A stretch of 19,520 nt of DNA from positions 1 through 19,520 of the forward strand of contig CAKTPR010000038.1 in assembly GCA_934591725.1 (NCBI GenBank), in the 5' to 3' direction. Below the pieces are notes generated by a model. It did not search any database and was not told the origin of the DNA. It saw only the letters and a list, made by a program, of their open reading frames with translations. The first letter of the stretch is position 1; each line of letters opens with the position of its first letter. This DNA comes from an uncultured Oscillospiraceae bacterium. Its GTDB lineage: Bacteria; Bacillota; Clostridia; Oscillospirales; Oscillospiraceae. The translations under genes and the position numbers were made by a program. This document shows positions 7,526-15,553 of this stretch, piece by piece.

Positions 7526-8596
7526 ATGTTCGATAGTATTAAACAGCTTCAGCGGCAGTATGAGCTGCTCTGCGCCAGAATGGAGGAGCCGTCCACCTAC
7601 TCTGACCCGGCGGCATATTCTAAATATGAGCGCGAAGCGCGTGAGCTTCAGCCCATTGTGACTGCGTATACCGAGTATCAGCAGGCCGATTCAAGAATGC
7701 AGGAAGCGCTTGAACTCATGGGCGATAGCGAGATGCGCGAGCTTGCGCAGGAGGAATACTCTCAGGCCAAGGCAGATAAGGAGCGGCTTGAGCAGGAGAT
7801 AAAGATACTTCTGCTGCCAAAAGATCCGAACGATGCGAAGAACGTCATCATGGAGATACGCGGCGGTGTCGGCGGGGAAGAGGGGATGCTTTTCGCGGCA
7901 GACCTGTTCCGGATGTATTCGATGTATGCCGAATCCAAGGGCTGGAAGATCGATGTTGCCAATGTCAGTGAGACCGAGCTTGGCGGCATAAAGGAGATAA
8001 GCTTCGTCGTCGAGGGGGACGGCGCGTATTCGCGGCTCAAGTTTGAAGCCGGCGGACACCGCGTCCAGCGTGTCCCGGTCACGGAGTCCGGCGGCAGGAT
8101 ACACACTTCGGCTGCGACGGTCGCTGTCCTGCCCGAGGTCGAGGAGGTCGATTTCCAGCTTAATCCCAATGACCTCAAAATCGACACCTACCGTTCATCC
8201 GGTGCCGGTGGTCAGCACGTCAATAAGACCGAGAGCGCGATCCGCATTACACACATCCCTACCGGAACCGTCGTCGAGTGTCAGGATGAGCGCAGCCAGT
8301 ATAAGAATAAGGATCGCGCCATGCAGATACTACGCTCGAAGCTTTATGAAGCCGAGCAGGCGCGGCAGCACGCTGCAGTCGCCAGCGAGCGGCGGAGTCA
8401 GATCGGGTCGGGTGACCGCAGTGAGCGTATACGCACCTATAACTTCCCGCAGAACCGAGTGACGGATCACCGTCTCAGCGGGGACAATAAGAACTTCAAT
8501 ATCCAGAGCATAATAAACGGGAACCTTGACCCGCTTATCGACTGCCTTGTTACCGCCGACCAGGCGGCAAAGCTTCAGGCGCAAACGGAGGCATAG
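7526..8596 (+). CDS. prfA: Peptide chain release factor 1 (RF1)
   Basis: RF1 recognises UAA and UAG stop codons and triggers hydrolysis of peptidyl-tRNA in the ribosome. The 356 aa length is typical. The stop-codon-reading tripeptide is P184-V-T186 in HRVQRVPVTESGGRIHTSA, which marks RF1 (RF2 has SPF). The catalytic GGQ loop is SSGAGGQHVNKTES with GGQ at 228-230. The N-terminal helical domain 1 covers about 1-100. GGAG (7516-7519) is 6 nt before the ATG. The next gene starts 2 nt after the stop, and its GGAGG (8587-8591) lies in the last codons of prfA. In many Firmicutes prfA is followed by prmC, which methylates the GGQ glutamine; no prmC is present here. Confidence 0.98.
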   Translation: MFDSIKQLQRQYELLCARMEEPSTYSDPAAYSKYEREARELQPIVTAYTEYQQADSRMQEALELMGDSEMRELAQEEYSQAKADKERLEQEIKILLLPKDPNDAKNVIMEIRGGVGGEEGMLFAADLFRMYSMYAESKGWKIDVANVSETELGGIKEISFVVEGDGAYSRLKFEAGGHRVQRVPVTESGGRIHTSAATVAVLPEVEEVDFQLNPNDLKIDTYRSSGAGGQHVNKTESAIRITHIPTGTVVECQDERSQYKNKDRAMQILRSKLYEAEQARQHAAVASERRSQIGSGDRSERIRTYNFPQNRVTDHRLSGDNKNFNIQSIINGNLDPLIDCLVTADQAAKLQAQTEA

Positions 8597-8598
8597 CA

Positions 8599-9807
8599 AT
8601 GAAAACTCAGGTTTTTTTCGGCACTTCAAAAGGTGCCGCGGAAGTAATCAGAAACGGCGGTCTTGTCGCTGTCCCGACGGAAACGGTATACGGCCTTGCC
8701 GGGAGCGGATTGAACGAGCAGGCAGTGGGCATGATATATGAGGTCAAGGGCCGCCCGGCCATAAAGCCGCTGTCGCTCATGGTTCACGGCAGCGAAGCCA
8801 TGGATGCACTGTGTATCGACGTTCCTGAGCAGGCGCGCACTCTTGCCGCCCGCTTCTGGCCTGGGCCGCTGACCATCGTGCTGAAAGCAAAGCCAGAGAT
8901 ACCGTCCATCGTTCTGGCGGGCGGCTCGACTGTCGGGCTGCGCTGCCCGGATCACCCGCTTACCCTTGAGCTGCTGCGTGACTGCGGCCTTCCGCTTGCC
9001 GCGCCCTCGGCGAATCCGTCTGGTGAGGAAAGCCCCAAGGATGCCGGTAAGGTACTTGAGTATTTTGACGGAAAGATAGATGCAGTTATCGACGGCGGAA
9101 GATGCGGCCTTGGCCGGGAGTCCACGATAATAGACATGAGTAAGACCCCGTACCGCATCCTCCGTCAGGGTGCGCTGCCTGCCGAGGATATCGCTGATGC
9201 GCTCGTCGGCGGGATGAAGATAATAGGCATAACCGGCGGCACAGGCTGCGGGAAAACGACTGCGCTGCAGGAGCTTGAAGCCATGGGGGCGCTCGTGCTC
9301 GACTGCGACGCTATCTATCATGAGCTGCTTGAGAGCAGCTCGGCGCTTCTGGGCGAAATCGAAAAGTGCTTCCCAAATACGGTACAAGACGGTAAACTAG
9401 ACCGCAAGGCGCTTGGCACCATCGTGTTCGCGGATGCCGCGGCGCTCAGCGATCTGAACGCAATTACGCATAAGTATGTCGGCATGGAGCTTCAGCGCAG
9501 GCTGCGTGAGTTTGCCATGGCCGGAGGTACGCTTGCCGCGATAGACGCGATAGAGCTGCTTTCAAGCGGCCTGAACCGGCGCTGTTTCAAGACTGTGGCA
9601 GTTCTTTCGGATAGGGAAAACCGCGTAAAGCGCATCATGGCGCGTGACGGCATAACGCGGGAATACGCATTAATGCGCATCGCCGCCCAGCATGACGATG
9701 CGTATTACGCTGAAAAATGCGATCACACACTGTACAATAACGCTGACATGGACAGCTTCAGAAATGACTGCCGTCAGCTTTTTAAGGAGATGTTCAGCAA
9801 TGGATGA
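8599..9807 (+). CDS. Fusion: TsaC/Sua5-type threonylcarbamoyl-AMP synthase + dephospho-CoA kinase
   Basis: A single 402-aa ORF carries two complete enzymes. Residues 1-205 are a YrdC/Sua5-like domain that makes threonylcarbamoyl-AMP for t6A37 of tRNA. Its motifs are VAVPTETVYGLAG (23-35), the KGRPAIKPL substrate segment (50-58) and APSANPSGEESP (135-146). Residues 206-402 are CoaE, which phosphorylates dephospho-CoA in the last step of CoA synthesis. Its motifs are the P-loop GGTGCGKT (213-220), VLDCDAIYHELL (233-244), LDRKALGTIVFAD (267-279), the DIPLLFE-like DAIELLSSGL (316-325) and IMARDGITREYALMRIAAQ. The junction LVGGMKIIGITGG has no linker or stop codon, and M206 (9214) sits exactly where a free CoaE would start. 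Internal initiation there is possible, though it has only a weak GGCGGG upstream. The upstream ribosome binding site GGAGG lies 7 nt before the ATG. The end overlaps the next gene by 8 nt. Confidence 0.93.
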   Translation: MKTQVFFGTSKGAAEVIRNGGLVAVPTETVYGLAGSGLNEQAVGMIYEVKGRPAIKPLSLMVHGSEAMDALCIDVPEQARTLAARFWPGPLTIVLKAKPEIPSIVLAGGSTVGLRCPDHPLTLELLRDCGLPLAAPSANPSGEESPKDAGKVLEYFDGKIDAVIDGGRCGLGRESTIIDMSKTPYRILRQGALPAEDIADALVGGMKIIGITGGTGCGKTTALQELEAMGALVLDCDAIYHELLESSSALLGEIEKCFPNTVQDGKLDRKALGTIVFADAAALSDLNAITHKYVGMELQRRLREFAMAGGTLAAIDAIELLSSGLNRRCFKTVAVLSDRENRVKRIMARDGITREYALMRIAAQHDDAYYAEKCDHTLYNNADMDSFRNDCRQLFKEMFSNG

Positions 9808-11182
9808 AATTAAAAGCAAGCTTTTTTATGAGCCGAAGAACGGCTACGACCTGATAGACGCCGCCGAGCACGTCGCAGTTGAGGACTACTGCCGCGGCTA
9901 CATGGAGTTTTTGAACACTTCCCGCACCGAGCGCGAGGCCGTCGCGAACGCGATAGCCATGGCGAAGGAGAACGGGTTTGTTGAGTTCCGCCCCGGCATG
10001 GAGCTGCGCCCCGGCACGAAGGTCTATTACTGCAACCGCGGCAAGGCGCTTATCCTCGCCGTTATCGGCAAGCACAGTCTGGCTGGCGGCGCAGTAATTG
10101 CCGGTGCTCATGTCGACGCGCCGCGCGTCGACCTCAAGCAGAACCCAATGTACGAGACGGACGAGCTCTGCTATTTCCGCACGCACTATTACGGCGGGAT
10201 AAAGAAATACCAGTGGGTCACTATCCCGCTTGAGCTGCACGGCGTTGCCGTGCTCAAGGACGGCACTGTCGTGGATATCTGCATTGGCAGAGAGCCGGAT
10301 GAGCCGCGCTTCGTCATTACAGATCTGCTGCCGCATCTTGCGCAGGAGCAGGTGAAAAAGACGATGGCCGAGGGAATTACCGGCGAGGGGCTCCAGCTGC
10401 TCATCGGCTCCGTTCCCTACGCGGGCGAGGGCAAGGACAGGGTCAAGCTTGCGGTGCTCTCAACTCTCAATGACATATACGGCATCACCGAGGAGGATTT
10501 TCTCTCGGCAGAGCTTGCAGCCGTTCCGGCCTTCGATGTGTGCGAGATCGGTTTTGACCGGTCGCTCATCGGCGGCTACGGCCATGACGACAGGGTCTGC
10601 GCATATGCTGAGCTCAAGGCGCTGTTCGACGTAAAGGAGCCTGAGCGCACCTGCGTGTGCATCCTTGCCGATAAGGAGGAGATAGGCTCCGACGGCGTGA
10701 CCGGTATGCAGAGCGCGGCGTTCGACTGCTTCATGGAGGATCTGTGCGCGATACAGGGCGTTGAAGTGCGCCGCTGCTTTGAGAACAGCTTCTGCCTGTC
10801 AGCGGACGTTACTGCGGCCTTTGACCCGCTGTACCCCGATGCCTACGAGAAGAGCAACGACGCAAAGCTCAACTACGGTATGGGTATCTGCAAGTTTACC
10901 GGTGCGCGCGGCAAGTCCGGAACGAGCGATGCTTCCGCCGAGGTGGTCGCGTATCTGCGCCGTCTGTTCGATAAGGCCGGCGTTATCTGGCAGTTGACCG
11001 AGATGGGCAAGGTCGATCTCGGCGGCGGCGGAACGATAGCCAAGTACATGGCGAACCGCAATATCGACACCATCGACGCGGGCGTTCCAGTGCTGAGCAT
11101 GCACGCGCCGTTCGAGGTCGTCTCCAAGCTCGACTGCTACATGACCTATAAGGGTGTGCGCGCAGCGTACTGCGACGAATAA
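9800..11182 (+). CDS. M18-family aspartyl aminopeptidase
   Basis: This is a zinc aminopeptidase of family M18, which removes N-terminal residues (often acidic) from peptides in the cytosol; 460 aa, within the family range. Likely metal and catalytic positions are H104 (AGAHVDAPR), D263/D264 (GGYGHDDRVCAYA), E293-E294 (ADKEEIGSDG), D336 (LSADVTAAFDP) and H435 (LSMHAPFEVVSKLD). The ATG at 9800 is preceded by AAGGAGA (9784-9790) at a 9-nt spacing and overlaps the end of the tsaC-coaE fusion by 8 nt. A longer in-frame start at 9692 would lie deep inside the preceding gene and is rejected. The gene is followed by a hairpin at 11191-11223. Substrate preference cannot be read from sequence. Confidence 0.93.
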   Translation: MDEIKSKLFYEPKNGYDLIDAAEHVAVEDYCRGYMEFLNTSRTEREAVANAIAMAKENGFVEFRPGMELRPGTKVYYCNRGKALILAVIGKHSLAGGAVIAGAHVDAPRVDLKQNPMYETDELCYFRTHYYGGIKKYQWVTIPLELHGVAVLKDGTVVDICIGREPDEPRFVITDLLPHLAQEQVKKTMAEGITGEGLQLLIGSVPYAGEGKDRVKLAVLSTLNDIYGITEEDFLSAELAAVPAFDVCEIGFDRSLIGGYGHDDRVCAYAELKALFDVKEPERTCVCILADKEEIGSDGVTGMQSAAFDCFMEDLCAIQGVEVRRCFENSFCLSADVTAAFDPLYPDAYEKSNDAKLNYGMGICKFTGARGKSGTSDASAEVVAYLRRLFDKAGVIWQLTEMGKVDLGGGGTIAKYMANRNIDTIDAGVPVLSMHAPFEVVSKLDCYMTYKGVRAAYCDE

Positions 11183-11190
11183 ATAAAATA

Positions 11191-11223
11191 AGCAGGACGG
11201 GCAATCAGCTGCCTGTCCTGTTT
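11191..11223 (+). terminator. Terminator after the aminopeptidase gene
   Basis: AGCAGGACGGGCA (11191-11203) pairs with TGCCTGTCCTGTT (11210-11222), with two G-U pairs, around the 6-nt loop ATCAGC. It is followed by a short TTTCTAT tail. The stem is strong; the T-run is only moderate. Confidence 0.7.
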
Positions 11224-11268
11224 CTATATGCTGCCGTCTGGATAGAATACCATAGAGGTGATGAACAG

Positions 11269-11925
11269 ATGGCGGAAAGCGAAAACAAGACCGCGGAGAT
11301 AAACGAGGTGACGGAGCTTGGGCAGACCCGGCAGGGGAGCATACACTGCCTGAGCATAATAGGCCAGATCGAGGGACACCAGATTTTGCCTGAGGATGTA
11401 AAGACGACGAAGTACGAGCATGTCCTGCCGATGCTTGCTGCAATCGAGGAAAGCCCGGAGATAACAGGACTGCTGATACTGCTCAATACCGTGGGCGGAG
11501 ACGTGGAAGCGGGGCTTGCGATAGCGGAGCTTATCGCCGGGATGTCGACACCGACAGTCTCACTCGTCCTCGGCGGCGGGCACTCGATCGGCGTGCCGCT
11601 CGCCGTCGCCGCGAAGCGCAGCTTCATTGCGCCCTCGGCATCAATGACGATACACCCCGTGCGTATAAACGGCCTTGTCATAGGCGCGCCGCAGACCTAT
11701 GAGTATCTTGCCGGGATGCAGGAGCGCATAGTGAGCTTTGTCACGGCGCACTCCCGGATAAGCCGCCGGGACTATACGCGCCTGATGTCGGACACGCGCA
11801 AGCTTGCAAACGACGTCGGGACCATTCTCTCCGGTGAAGAGGCGGTGCAGTGCGGGCTGATAGACCAGATGGGCACACTCTCCGACGCGCTAGAATATCT
11901 GAAAATAACAGCAGGCGTGGAATGA
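11269..11925 (+). CDS. tepA: ClpP-like serine protease of the TepA (YmfB) family
   Basis: This is a cytosolic ClpP-class protease homologue of 218 aa. TepA of Bacillus was linked to protein translocation and signal peptide degradation. The ClpP fold is visible as LLILLNTVGGDVEAGLAIAE (68-87), then the nucleophile S106 in LGGGHSIGVPLA, H129 in SMTIHPVR, and D182 in KLANDVGTILSGEEA as the likely third member of the triad. The triad therefore looks intact. AGAGGTG (11254-11260) is 8 nt before the ATG. A weak promoter candidate is TAGAAT at 11243-11248. In Bacillus tepA lies just upstream of spoIIIE; here uppP sits between tepA and ftsK. The stop codon lies in the loop of a terminator. Confidence 0.88.
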   Translation: MAESENKTAEINEVTELGQTRQGSIHCLSIIGQIEGHQILPEDVKTTKYEHVLPMLAAIEESPEITGLLILLNTVGGDVEAGLAIAELIAGMSTPTVSLVLGGGHSIGVPLAVAAKRSFIAPSASMTIHPVRINGLVIGAPQTYEYLAGMQERIVSFVTAHSRISRRDYTRLMSDTRKLANDVGTILSGEEAVQCGLIDQMGTLSDALEYLKITAGVE

Positions 11926-11944
11926 AACACGTCTGCTGTTATTT
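11902..11944 (+). terminator. Terminator overlapping the 3' end of tepA
   Basis: AACAGCAGGCGTG (11907-11919) pairs with CACGTCTGCTGTT (11928-11940), with one G-U pair, around an 8-nt loop that contains the tepA stop TGA (11923-11925). The stem can extend through A-T pairs on both sides (AAAAT with ATTTA-type tail, about 11903-11944). The 5' arm therefore encodes the last residues of TepA. The U-rich tail is TTATTTAT. Confidence 0.72.
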
Positions 11945-11978
11945 ATAAAAATGCCTTGCCCCTGCGGTTCTGTATTAC

Positions 11979-12007
11979 TTGTTTTTGAAGTATAAATGTG
12001 ATATGAT
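11979..12007 (+). promoter_or_regulatory. Extended -10 promoter of uppP
   Basis: TTGTTT (11979-11984) and TATGAT (12002-12007) are separated by 17 nt, with TGA directly before the -10 (TGnTATGAT). Transcription would start near 12013. It follows the tepA terminator, so uppP appears to be its own transcription unit start, possibly including ftsK. Confidence 0.7.
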
Positions 12008-12033
12008 ATATTTTACGATTACCGTGGGGGTTT

Positions 12034-12873
12034 ATGCAGATGAGCGTTTGGAATGCTGTGATCCTTGGTCTTGTGCAGGGCATTACCGAGTTTTTGCCGG
12101 TGTCAAGCTCCGGGCATCTTTCTATGATAAATAATCTTTTCAATATGTCTGATATCCAGTCCGGGCATTTGTTCTTTGATGTGCTCCTGCATCTGGCGAC
12201 CCTTATTTCGATACTCATCGTTTACTGGAAAGACATCGTCAGCATGACCTATGAGACGCTGGCTTTCGTCAATCTTGGGCCGCTCGCGGGTATGCCGCGC
12301 GAGCGCTATCCGGCGGCGCGCATGCTGTTCATGATAGTCATGGCGACGCTCCCGCTCTTCCTTATCCTGCCGGTAAAGAGCATGCTTGAAACGCTCTACT
12401 ACCACAATATCTTCATCGGCATCGCTCTCGTTCTCACGGGATGTATGCTCTATGTGTCGGATAAAATGACTCCCGGCAAGAAGACTGAGCGCAATATGAC
12501 AGTGCTTGACGCGCTGATTATCGGACTGTGCCAATGCGTCGCGGTCGTCCCCGGTCTCTCCCGCTCCGGGACTACTATCACCGCCGGCATCGCAACGGGG
12601 CTGCGGCGCGACTTTGCCGTGAAGTTCTCTTTCCTGATGAGCCTGCCTGCCGTCCTCGGCGCAAACATCCTTTCCATTGTTGACGCGGCGCAGGAGGGGA
12701 TAGAATGGAGCAATGTCCCGGCCTACCTTGTCGGAATGGCCGTCGCGCTCGTTGCAGGCATCGCGTCGATCAACCTGCTCAGGTACATAAGCTCAAAGGG
12801 CAAGTTCGGCGGATTCGCGTATTACTGCTGGGTCATCGGCGTGCTGTCCATTATTCTGACGATGATCTTCTGA
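12034..12873 (+). CDS. uppP: Undecaprenyl-diphosphate phosphatase UppP (BacA family)
   Basis: UppP is an integral membrane phosphatase that recycles the peptidoglycan lipid carrier by converting undecaprenyl diphosphate to the monophosphate; it can confer bacitracin tolerance. The protein is 279 aa, the usual size. The two catalytic motifs are GITEFLPVSSSGHL (16-29, with E19) and VVPGLSRSGTT (171-181). About seven to eight hydrophobic segments are visible. Two start codons are possible: ATG 12034, and ATG 12040 two codons later. The G-run (12026-12030) has a 3-nt spacing to the first and 9 nt to the second, so 12040 may be the true start. The gene has its own promoter, lies between tepA and ftsK, and ends 21 nt before ftsK. 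Confidence 0.95.
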   Translation: MQMSVWNAVILGLVQGITEFLPVSSSGHLSMINNLFNMSDIQSGHLFFDVLLHLATLISILIVYWKDIVSMTYETLAFVNLGPLAGMPRERYPAARMLFMIVMATLPLFLILPVKSMLETLYYHNIFIGIALVLTGCMLYVSDKMTPGKKTERNMTVLDALIIGLCQCVAVVPGLSRSGTTITAGIATGLRRDFAVKFSFLMSLPAVLGANILSIVDAAQEGIEWSNVPAYLVGMAVALVAGIASINLLRYISSKGKFGGFAYYCWVIGVLSIILTMIF

Positions 12874-12894
12874 TCTTGAAAGGACTTTCTATAA

Positions 12895-15501
12895 ATGGCA
12901 CAAGCAAAGAAAACCACAACCAAAAAGAAAACCTCGTCCTCGAAAAAGACTAGCGCGAAGGCGCAGCCGACTCAGCCGCCGGATCCTGTGGTGCCGGTCA
13001 GGCGCGAGATCGGTGCGGTACTGTCCCTGTTCCTCGCGCTCTTTGTCGGCATCAGTTATTTTATGAATGAGGGCGCATTCATTCTTTTCTTCTCAAATCT
13101 CATAAAGGGACTGATCGGCTGGGGCTATTGGCTCACGGCACCGGTGTTCCTGCTCGTCGCAGTGATCCTCGGCTTTCATCGCGGACGCCCCGTGGCGCTG
13201 CGCGTTTTCTGCGCACTGATGATACCGATCCTTGCCGCGTCTGTCATGAGCCTTATGATGTATAAGTACCAGCTTGACGGCGGGGATATCAAGATCATGT
13301 GCAGTCTCCTGTTCGAGCAGGGGCAGCGGCTCGATTCGGCCGGTGTGTTCGGCGGGCTCATCGCCTATGCGCTTGAGAAGTCTTTCAGCATATATGGCGC
13401 GCTGCCGGTGCTGCTGGTCTGCCTTGTGTTTGCTGTTATCGTCTCCGTCAACGGCAGCTTTAAGAAGGTCGCAGACAGGGTCAAGCTTCAGGTCGAGGCA
13501 AAATACGACCCGTCCATGTATGAGGACGCACTCAAGCCCGTGAGCTCTGTTGCCGGCAGAGTGCCTGTAAGCCGGACGCCCAGCAAAATTGAGCGCATAA
13601 GCCGCTCATCCTATCCGATAGATATCCCGCTCGGCGATGAGGAGGACGTGCTTGAACTGCCTGACGGGCGCAGTGCAAAAACAAAGCGCGGCGCGAAGAA
13701 CCAGAAGCCAGATACCGCGCTTGCGACTGACGGGGTCGCTCCGCTTTCGATGAAGGAAGCCGCGGCGCTCGCCGGTGTGCAGCTTGCTGAGCCTGAGAGC
13801 GCAAAGCCCGAAATAAAGAAAACCTCCGGAAAATCCGTCACCGTCTCGGCTGAGATATCCGATCCGCCGAAGATAAAGAAGATAGACCGCGCGGAGGTCG
13901 AAGCGGAGGCACAGGCTGTCGCCGAAGCGATAAACGCGACGGAGGACAAGCCTGACTATGAGTTCCCGCCGCTGTCGCTGCTCAGGAGCGGCGGCGTCTC
14001 GACGGTGGATTCACGCGAGGAGATAATCACCAATAAGGAACGCCTTGAGGGCGCGATAAGAAGCTTCGGCATCAGCGCGTCGATCGTCGGCGTGACGCGC
14101 GGCCCGACGGTCACGCGCTATGATATAGAGCTTGACCAGGGCGTGAAGCTCGCAAGAGTGACGAACCTTGCGGGCGATCTCGCGCTTGCCCTCGGCGTTG
14201 TGAACGTGCGCATCGCACCTATCCCGGACAAGATATCCACCGTCGGCATAGAGGTGCCGAACAAGATCGTCAGCACCGTTTACCTGCGCGATATAATCGA
14301 ATCGCCGAAGTTCACATCGGCAAAATCAAAGCTCAGCTTCGCCCTCGGCAAGGACATCGGCGGCGACTGCATTGTCGGCAATATTGCAAAGCTGCCGCAT
14401 ATGCTCATCGCCGGTACCACCGGCTCCGGTAAATCCGTCTGCATGAACTCGCTCATTCTGTCGCTGCTGTACAAGGCGCGGCCGGACGAGGTCAGGCTCA
14501 TTATGATCGACCCGAAGATGGTCGAACTCGGCGTGTATAACGGCATCCCGCACCTCTATGTGCCGGTCGTCACCGACCCGAAGAAGGCGGCGGGCGCGCT
14601 GCAATGGTCGGTCGTCGAGATGCTCAAGCGCTACCGTCTTTTCTCCGAGGTCGGCGTGCGCGACCTTGAGAGCTACAACAAGCACTGTGTCTTGGCCGGG
14701 GAGCAGACGCTGCCTCAGGTCGTCATCGTCATTGACGAGCTGGCAGACCTCATGCTAGTTGCCTCCAAGGAGGTCGAGGAGAGCATCTGCCGCGTGGCGC
14801 AGATGGGACGTGCTGCCGGTATGCACCTTGTCATCGCGACGCAGCGTCCGTCTGCGGACGTTATCACCGGCCTTATGAAGGCCAATATCCCGTCGCGCAT
14901 CGCGTTTGCCGTCTCATCCGCTATGGAGAGCCGCATCATCCTCGATCAGGGCGGCGCGGAAAAGCTCGTCGGCATGGGCGATATGCTGTTTTCACCGGTC
15001 GGCTGCGGAAAGCCTGTCCGCATTCAGGGTGCGTTCGTTTCCGATGAGGAGCGCGAGGACGTCATACGCTTTATCAAGGAGGGCGCGGGCGGCGCGGCGC
15101 AGAACAACAGCGAGATCGAGGAATTCATGAACAAGGCTGCCGAGGACAAGAACTCCGGCGGTGACGGCGGAAAGTCCTCCAAGGAGGAGAAAGGCGGCCT
15201 CGGCGGCTACGATGAGATGCTGCCGCAGGCGGTCGAGGTCGTGCTTGAAACGAAATCCTGCTCCGTCTCAATGCTCCAGCGGCGTGTCAAGCTCGGCTAT
15301 TCCAGAGCCGCGCGCATCGTTGACCAGATGGAGGAGCTCGGCATCGTCGGCCCGTATGAGGGCGCAAAGCCCCGCCAGGTCGTTATTGACCGCGAGGGCT
15401 GGAACGAAATTCAGCGCGGTCTCGGCCTTGCACAGGACAGCGACCTCAGCCTTGCAGCGGACATGAGCCAGGAGAGCGACAGGCTCGGCTACGACGAATA
15501 A
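12895..15501 (+). CDS. ftsK: DNA translocase FtsK/SpoIIIE
   Basis: This is a membrane-anchored DNA pump that clears or translocates chromosomal DNA at the division or sporulation septum; 868 aa. It starts with a Lys/Thr/Ser-rich cytosolic tail (1-37). Hydrophobic segments follow at about 40-57, 61-74, 79-94, 101-121 and 168-186. A long charged linker runs from about 190 to 350. The motor follows with Walker A GTTGSGKS (507-514) and Walker B VVIVIDELADLM (609-620), then IATQRPSADVITGLMKANIPSRIAF. A Gly/Lys-rich linker (730-771) leads to the winged-helix gamma domain (about 772-835, with SVSMLQRRVKLGYSRAARI), which reads orienting DNA sequences. A 33-residue acidic tail follows. AAAGGA (12879-12884) precedes the ATG by 10 nt. 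One gene in the window cannot tell SpoIIIE from SftA/FtsK roles. Confidence 0.96.
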   Translation: MAQAKKTTTKKKTSSSKKTSAKAQPTQPPDPVVPVRREIGAVLSLFLALFVGISYFMNEGAFILFFSNLIKGLIGWGYWLTAPVFLLVAVILGFHRGRPVALRVFCALMIPILAASVMSLMMYKYQLDGGDIKIMCSLLFEQGQRLDSAGVFGGLIAYALEKSFSIYGALPVLLVCLVFAVIVSVNGSFKKVADRVKLQVEAKYDPSMYEDALKPVSSVAGRVPVSRTPSKIERISRSSYPIDIPLGDEEDVLELPDGRSAKTKRGAKNQKPDTALATDGVAPLSMKEAAALAGVQLAEPESAKPEIKKTSGKSVTVSAEISDPPKIKKIDRAEVEAEAQAVAEAINATEDKPDYEFPPLSLLRSGGVSTVDSREEIITNKERLEGAIRSFGISASIVGVTRGPTVTRYDIELDQGVKLARVTNLAGDLALALGVVNVRIAPIPDKISTVGIEVPNKIVSTVYLRDIIESPKFTSAKSKLSFALGKDIGGDCIVGNIAKLPHMLIAGTTGSGKSVCMNSLILSLLYKARPDEVRLIMIDPKMVELGVYNGIPHLYVPVVTDPKKAAGALQWSVVEMLKRYRLFSEVGVRDLESYNKHCVLAGEQTLPQVVIVIDELADLMLVASKEVEESICRVAQMGRAAGMHLVIATQRPSADVITGLMKANIPSRIAFAVSSAMESRIILDQGGAEKLVGMGDMLFSPVGCGKPVRIQGAFVSDEEREDVIRFIKEGAGGAAQNNSEIEEFMNKAAEDKNSGGDGGKSSKEEKGGLGGYDEMLPQAVEVVLETKSCSVSMLQRRVKLGYSRAARIVDQMEELGIVGPYEGAKPRQVVIDREGWNEIQRGLGLAQDSDLSLAADMSQESDRLGYDE

Positions 15502-15508
15502 AGCATAA

Positions 15509-15534
15509 AAACGGGCGTTTACCGACGCCCGTTT
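15509..15534 (+). terminator. Hairpin after ftsK
   Basis: AAACGGGCGT (15509-15518) pairs exactly with ACGCCCGTTT (15525-15534) around a TTACCG loop. The U-tract is only TTTGCCTT, so termination is probably partial and may allow read-through into mrnC, which has no visible promoter of its own. Confidence 0.6.
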
Positions 15535-15553
15535 GCCTTAAAAGGAGAGATAT

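Noticed and set aside
9214..9807. Separate coaE gene starting at the internal ATG
   Set aside because: There is no stop codon between the two domains and only a weak GGCGGG upstream, so I annotate one fused gene; an extra internal start is not excluded.
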